A stretch of DNA of 64,000 bases from Norana najaformis (taxonomy: Eukaryota; Annelida; Clitellata; Crassiclitellata; Hormogastridae). This document shows positions 62,320-64,000 of this stretch, in pieces. The first letter of the stretch is position 1; each line of letters starts with the position of its first letter. The notes under the pieces were generated by a model, which made no database searches, had not been told where the DNA came from, and saw nothing but the letters and a program-made list of their open reading frames with translations. The stretch spans positions 13,335,806 to 13,399,805 of the forward strand of contig OZ029921.1 in assembly GCA_964023275.1 (NCBI GenBank), in the 5' to 3' direction. A program made the translations under genes and the position numbers.

Positions 62320-63135
62320 TCAAAAACAAGCATCATGGAAGCAAAATTATATTAGTATCTTATGAAGAGTACTCTTCAAGTCCTTTCTAACAGTACGCAA
62401 TACATTACTGTGTTACACATCCTATATGACCATATTTCAATCAGAAATCTGTTTAGGGGTCGTCCATAAAGGATGTTTGCAAAAATGACCTACTTCGGAC
62501 GCTTCCCTTCCCTCTTGTCCGCATCTGGTCTTATCCTCCCCTTCTCTCCTTTGCGGACGTCCGCACTCCAAAGCCAGTGAAAAATAAAAGACCAACATCG
62601 TGAAAAAAGTTATTAATAAACTATTCGTTCCATCTTATTTAAAAGAACCTCACAATGACATCATACATTGCTAGCAGATCTACATAGATCTACGCGACTT
62701 AAGATAGGTCGAAAACTTGAAATGATTCTTTAGCTGTTTGCAACAGAACATAATCAATGATGAACCAGTGCGGTACGGAGTGTCTGCCATTTGACTGAAG
62801 TTGGTGCTTAAAGCATGTGTTGTATTAAATGCTGTGTATATGCATGAAATTTATATGTGGATGTCCTCATAGGACATTACCCTCCCTCCCCCTTGTCTGC
62901 AATTGCCTGCATTTGCATGACCCCTCCTTCCCTCCCTCTCTGCGAACGTCTTTTATGGATGACCCATTAACAGTTTGCAAATATCAAAAAAACTCATTTT
63001 TCAACTGTTTTTGTGATAGAAAGCACCATGGAAGCAAAATGATATTAGGATCATAAGAAAGTACTCTTCAAGCCCTTCTAAGTGTGCAATACTATGCTTA
63101 CCTATCCTACATGACCATACTTCAGTAAGATGACC
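62320..63135. repeat. Direct duplication (about 115 bp) flanking a MITE
   Basis: 62325-62445 and 63022-63130 share ATCATGGAAGCAAAATTATA/ACCATGGAAGCAAAATGATA, GTACTCTTCAAG and ATGACCATA blocks in order, roughly 80% alike. The MITE at 62457-62965 lies between them. Confidence 0.7.
62457..62965. mobile_element. MITE with GGGTCGTCCATAAA inverted ends
   Basis: Left GGGTCGTCCATAAAGGATGT, right ACGTCTTTTATGGATGACCC. This terminus type is widespread among short animal MITEs. The interior has CTTCCCTCC/ACGTCCGC blocks. No coding capacity and no clear target duplication. Confidence 0.75.
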
Positions 63136-63599
63136 CAACTTTCACTCTGCACAGTTTTCAAGCACACTCAGTTATTAATGAAAATACATAAGAATGTACC
63201 AGATCATTCATCAAATAGCCCACAACAAAACCACGAACTTCTGAGACTATGTTTGATACCAGCCAGCCAGTGCTTGTTCAAATATCAATATTTGTACGTC
63301 CAGATTGAACATTTAGCCATTTTCAAACTGGGCAGGACTAATGGGTAATAGAAAAAACTGAAAAGTTTTTACATGGTTAGAATCTACTCAAACAGCTGGT
63401 AATCTTGCGAAAATTTGACAGCTGTAGCTAACATACTTCCTGAGTTATTCACAGTCAAAAATGCCCCCAGAATTAAGTCATTCACGAATGTCTCTACCCC
63501 ATCAATATATAACTGGTCATATTTTGAATAACATGCAACATTCAGAGCTAATATTTTGCATGGTTTCCTAAAACATGTTGGCATACACACTGACCTAAT

Positions 63600-63668
63600 A
63601 TTATCAAAATCTTAGATGGTGTGGTGGGAACATTTCTGAATTTTGGTTGATTTGACATCGAATGACCC
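63600..63668. mobile_element. Right end of a GGGTCA-type MITE
   Basis: AGATGGTGTGGTG...TTGGTTGATTTGACATCGAA then TGACCC matches 28490-28557. No left end was found. Confidence 0.65.
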
Positions 63669-64000
63669 ATTACTCTTGTGTCACTACACGATATAATGTT
63701 AACTGTTCATATTTTAAGCACTGCTTTATAAATGCGTAACTGCTCTGTGAGTGTGAAACTCATATTATTCACTGCTTAGTGCCAAGGGAGTGATCTCAGA
63801 GAAGATGAACAAAGTTAAACCTGTGGATGTAATGTACTGTGCATTGACTGAAGCATCAGACAAAATACCTCATGCAAGGCTAGTTAAAATGTTGCAAGAT
63901 TAAGTGATAAAGTGGATAAGCGCTAATCTAATGAGCCCTATAGTGGTATTATCGTGATGCACATAGCATCAGTTGATGGTCATTTTAAGTGAAACGACAG
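63669..64000. other. Window right edge: nothing recognised
   Basis: Within the presumed PRC1 intron. A weak RT-like string (CALTEASDKIPHARLVKMLQD, about 63840-63900, plus) hints at another LINE fragment. Confidence 0.3.

Overview
This is animal nuclear DNA. Coding sequence is scattered in short exons with GT-AG boundaries, separated by AT-rich introns full of transposon relics. I see no prokaryotic features, operon or CRISPR array. The repeat mix (several CR1/L2-type LINE families with 3' ends of the type GGCGCTNTANAAAT, piggyBac, pogo/Tigger-like, MULE and Ty3/gypsy relics, tRNA- and 5S-derived SINEs) fits an invertebrate or early-branching chordate genome. I cannot name the species.

Two conserved genes lie head to tail on the minus strand. 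(1) PDCD11/RRP5, the multi-S1 ribosome biogenesis factor, starts at 37242 and runs off the left edge. I placed 29 coding exons by splice signals, frame continuity and S1 homology. They join into 1,116 codons with no stop, from the N-terminal FPRGG motif to the start of about the twelfth S1 repeat. The rest of the S1 array and the C-terminal HAT/TPR region lie beyond position 1. (2) PRC1/Ase1/MAP65, the antiparallel microtubule bundler of cytokinesis, is represented by its last five exons (62194 down to 45210): the end of the spectrin-like microtubule-binding domain and the basic S/TP-rich tail. Its 5' exons lie beyond 64000. All exon limits are sequence-based inferences without transcript support.

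Layout: 1-37273 is PDCD11. Its introns hold LINE 3' fragments in both orientations, a Tigger-like MITE, a TACCGTA-ended DNA element, a MULE relic with minisatellite inverted ends (24001-24825), a 684-bp MITE, an internally deleted LINE (30121-31862) and a piggyBac relic (35593-36962). 37274-44258 is intergenic: LINE fragments and a broken Ty3/gypsy relic. 44259-62194 is PRC1, whose introns hold a second piggyBac relic, a LINE inserted in a MITE, a Tigger-like MITE inserted in an older LINE, and the best preserved LINE reverse transcriptase (59690-60932). 62195-64000 is further PRC1 intron with MITEs.

The two genes act in different processes (pre-rRNA processing and spindle midzone assembly), and nothing here shows a functional link. 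No clear new molecular system is visible. The least ordinary observations are the MULE with tandem-repeat termini and preserved target-site duplication, the common 3' end shared by four LINE families and apparently borrowed by a chimeric SINE, the pair of intronic palindromes, and an unassigned plus-strand candidate first exon at 58903.
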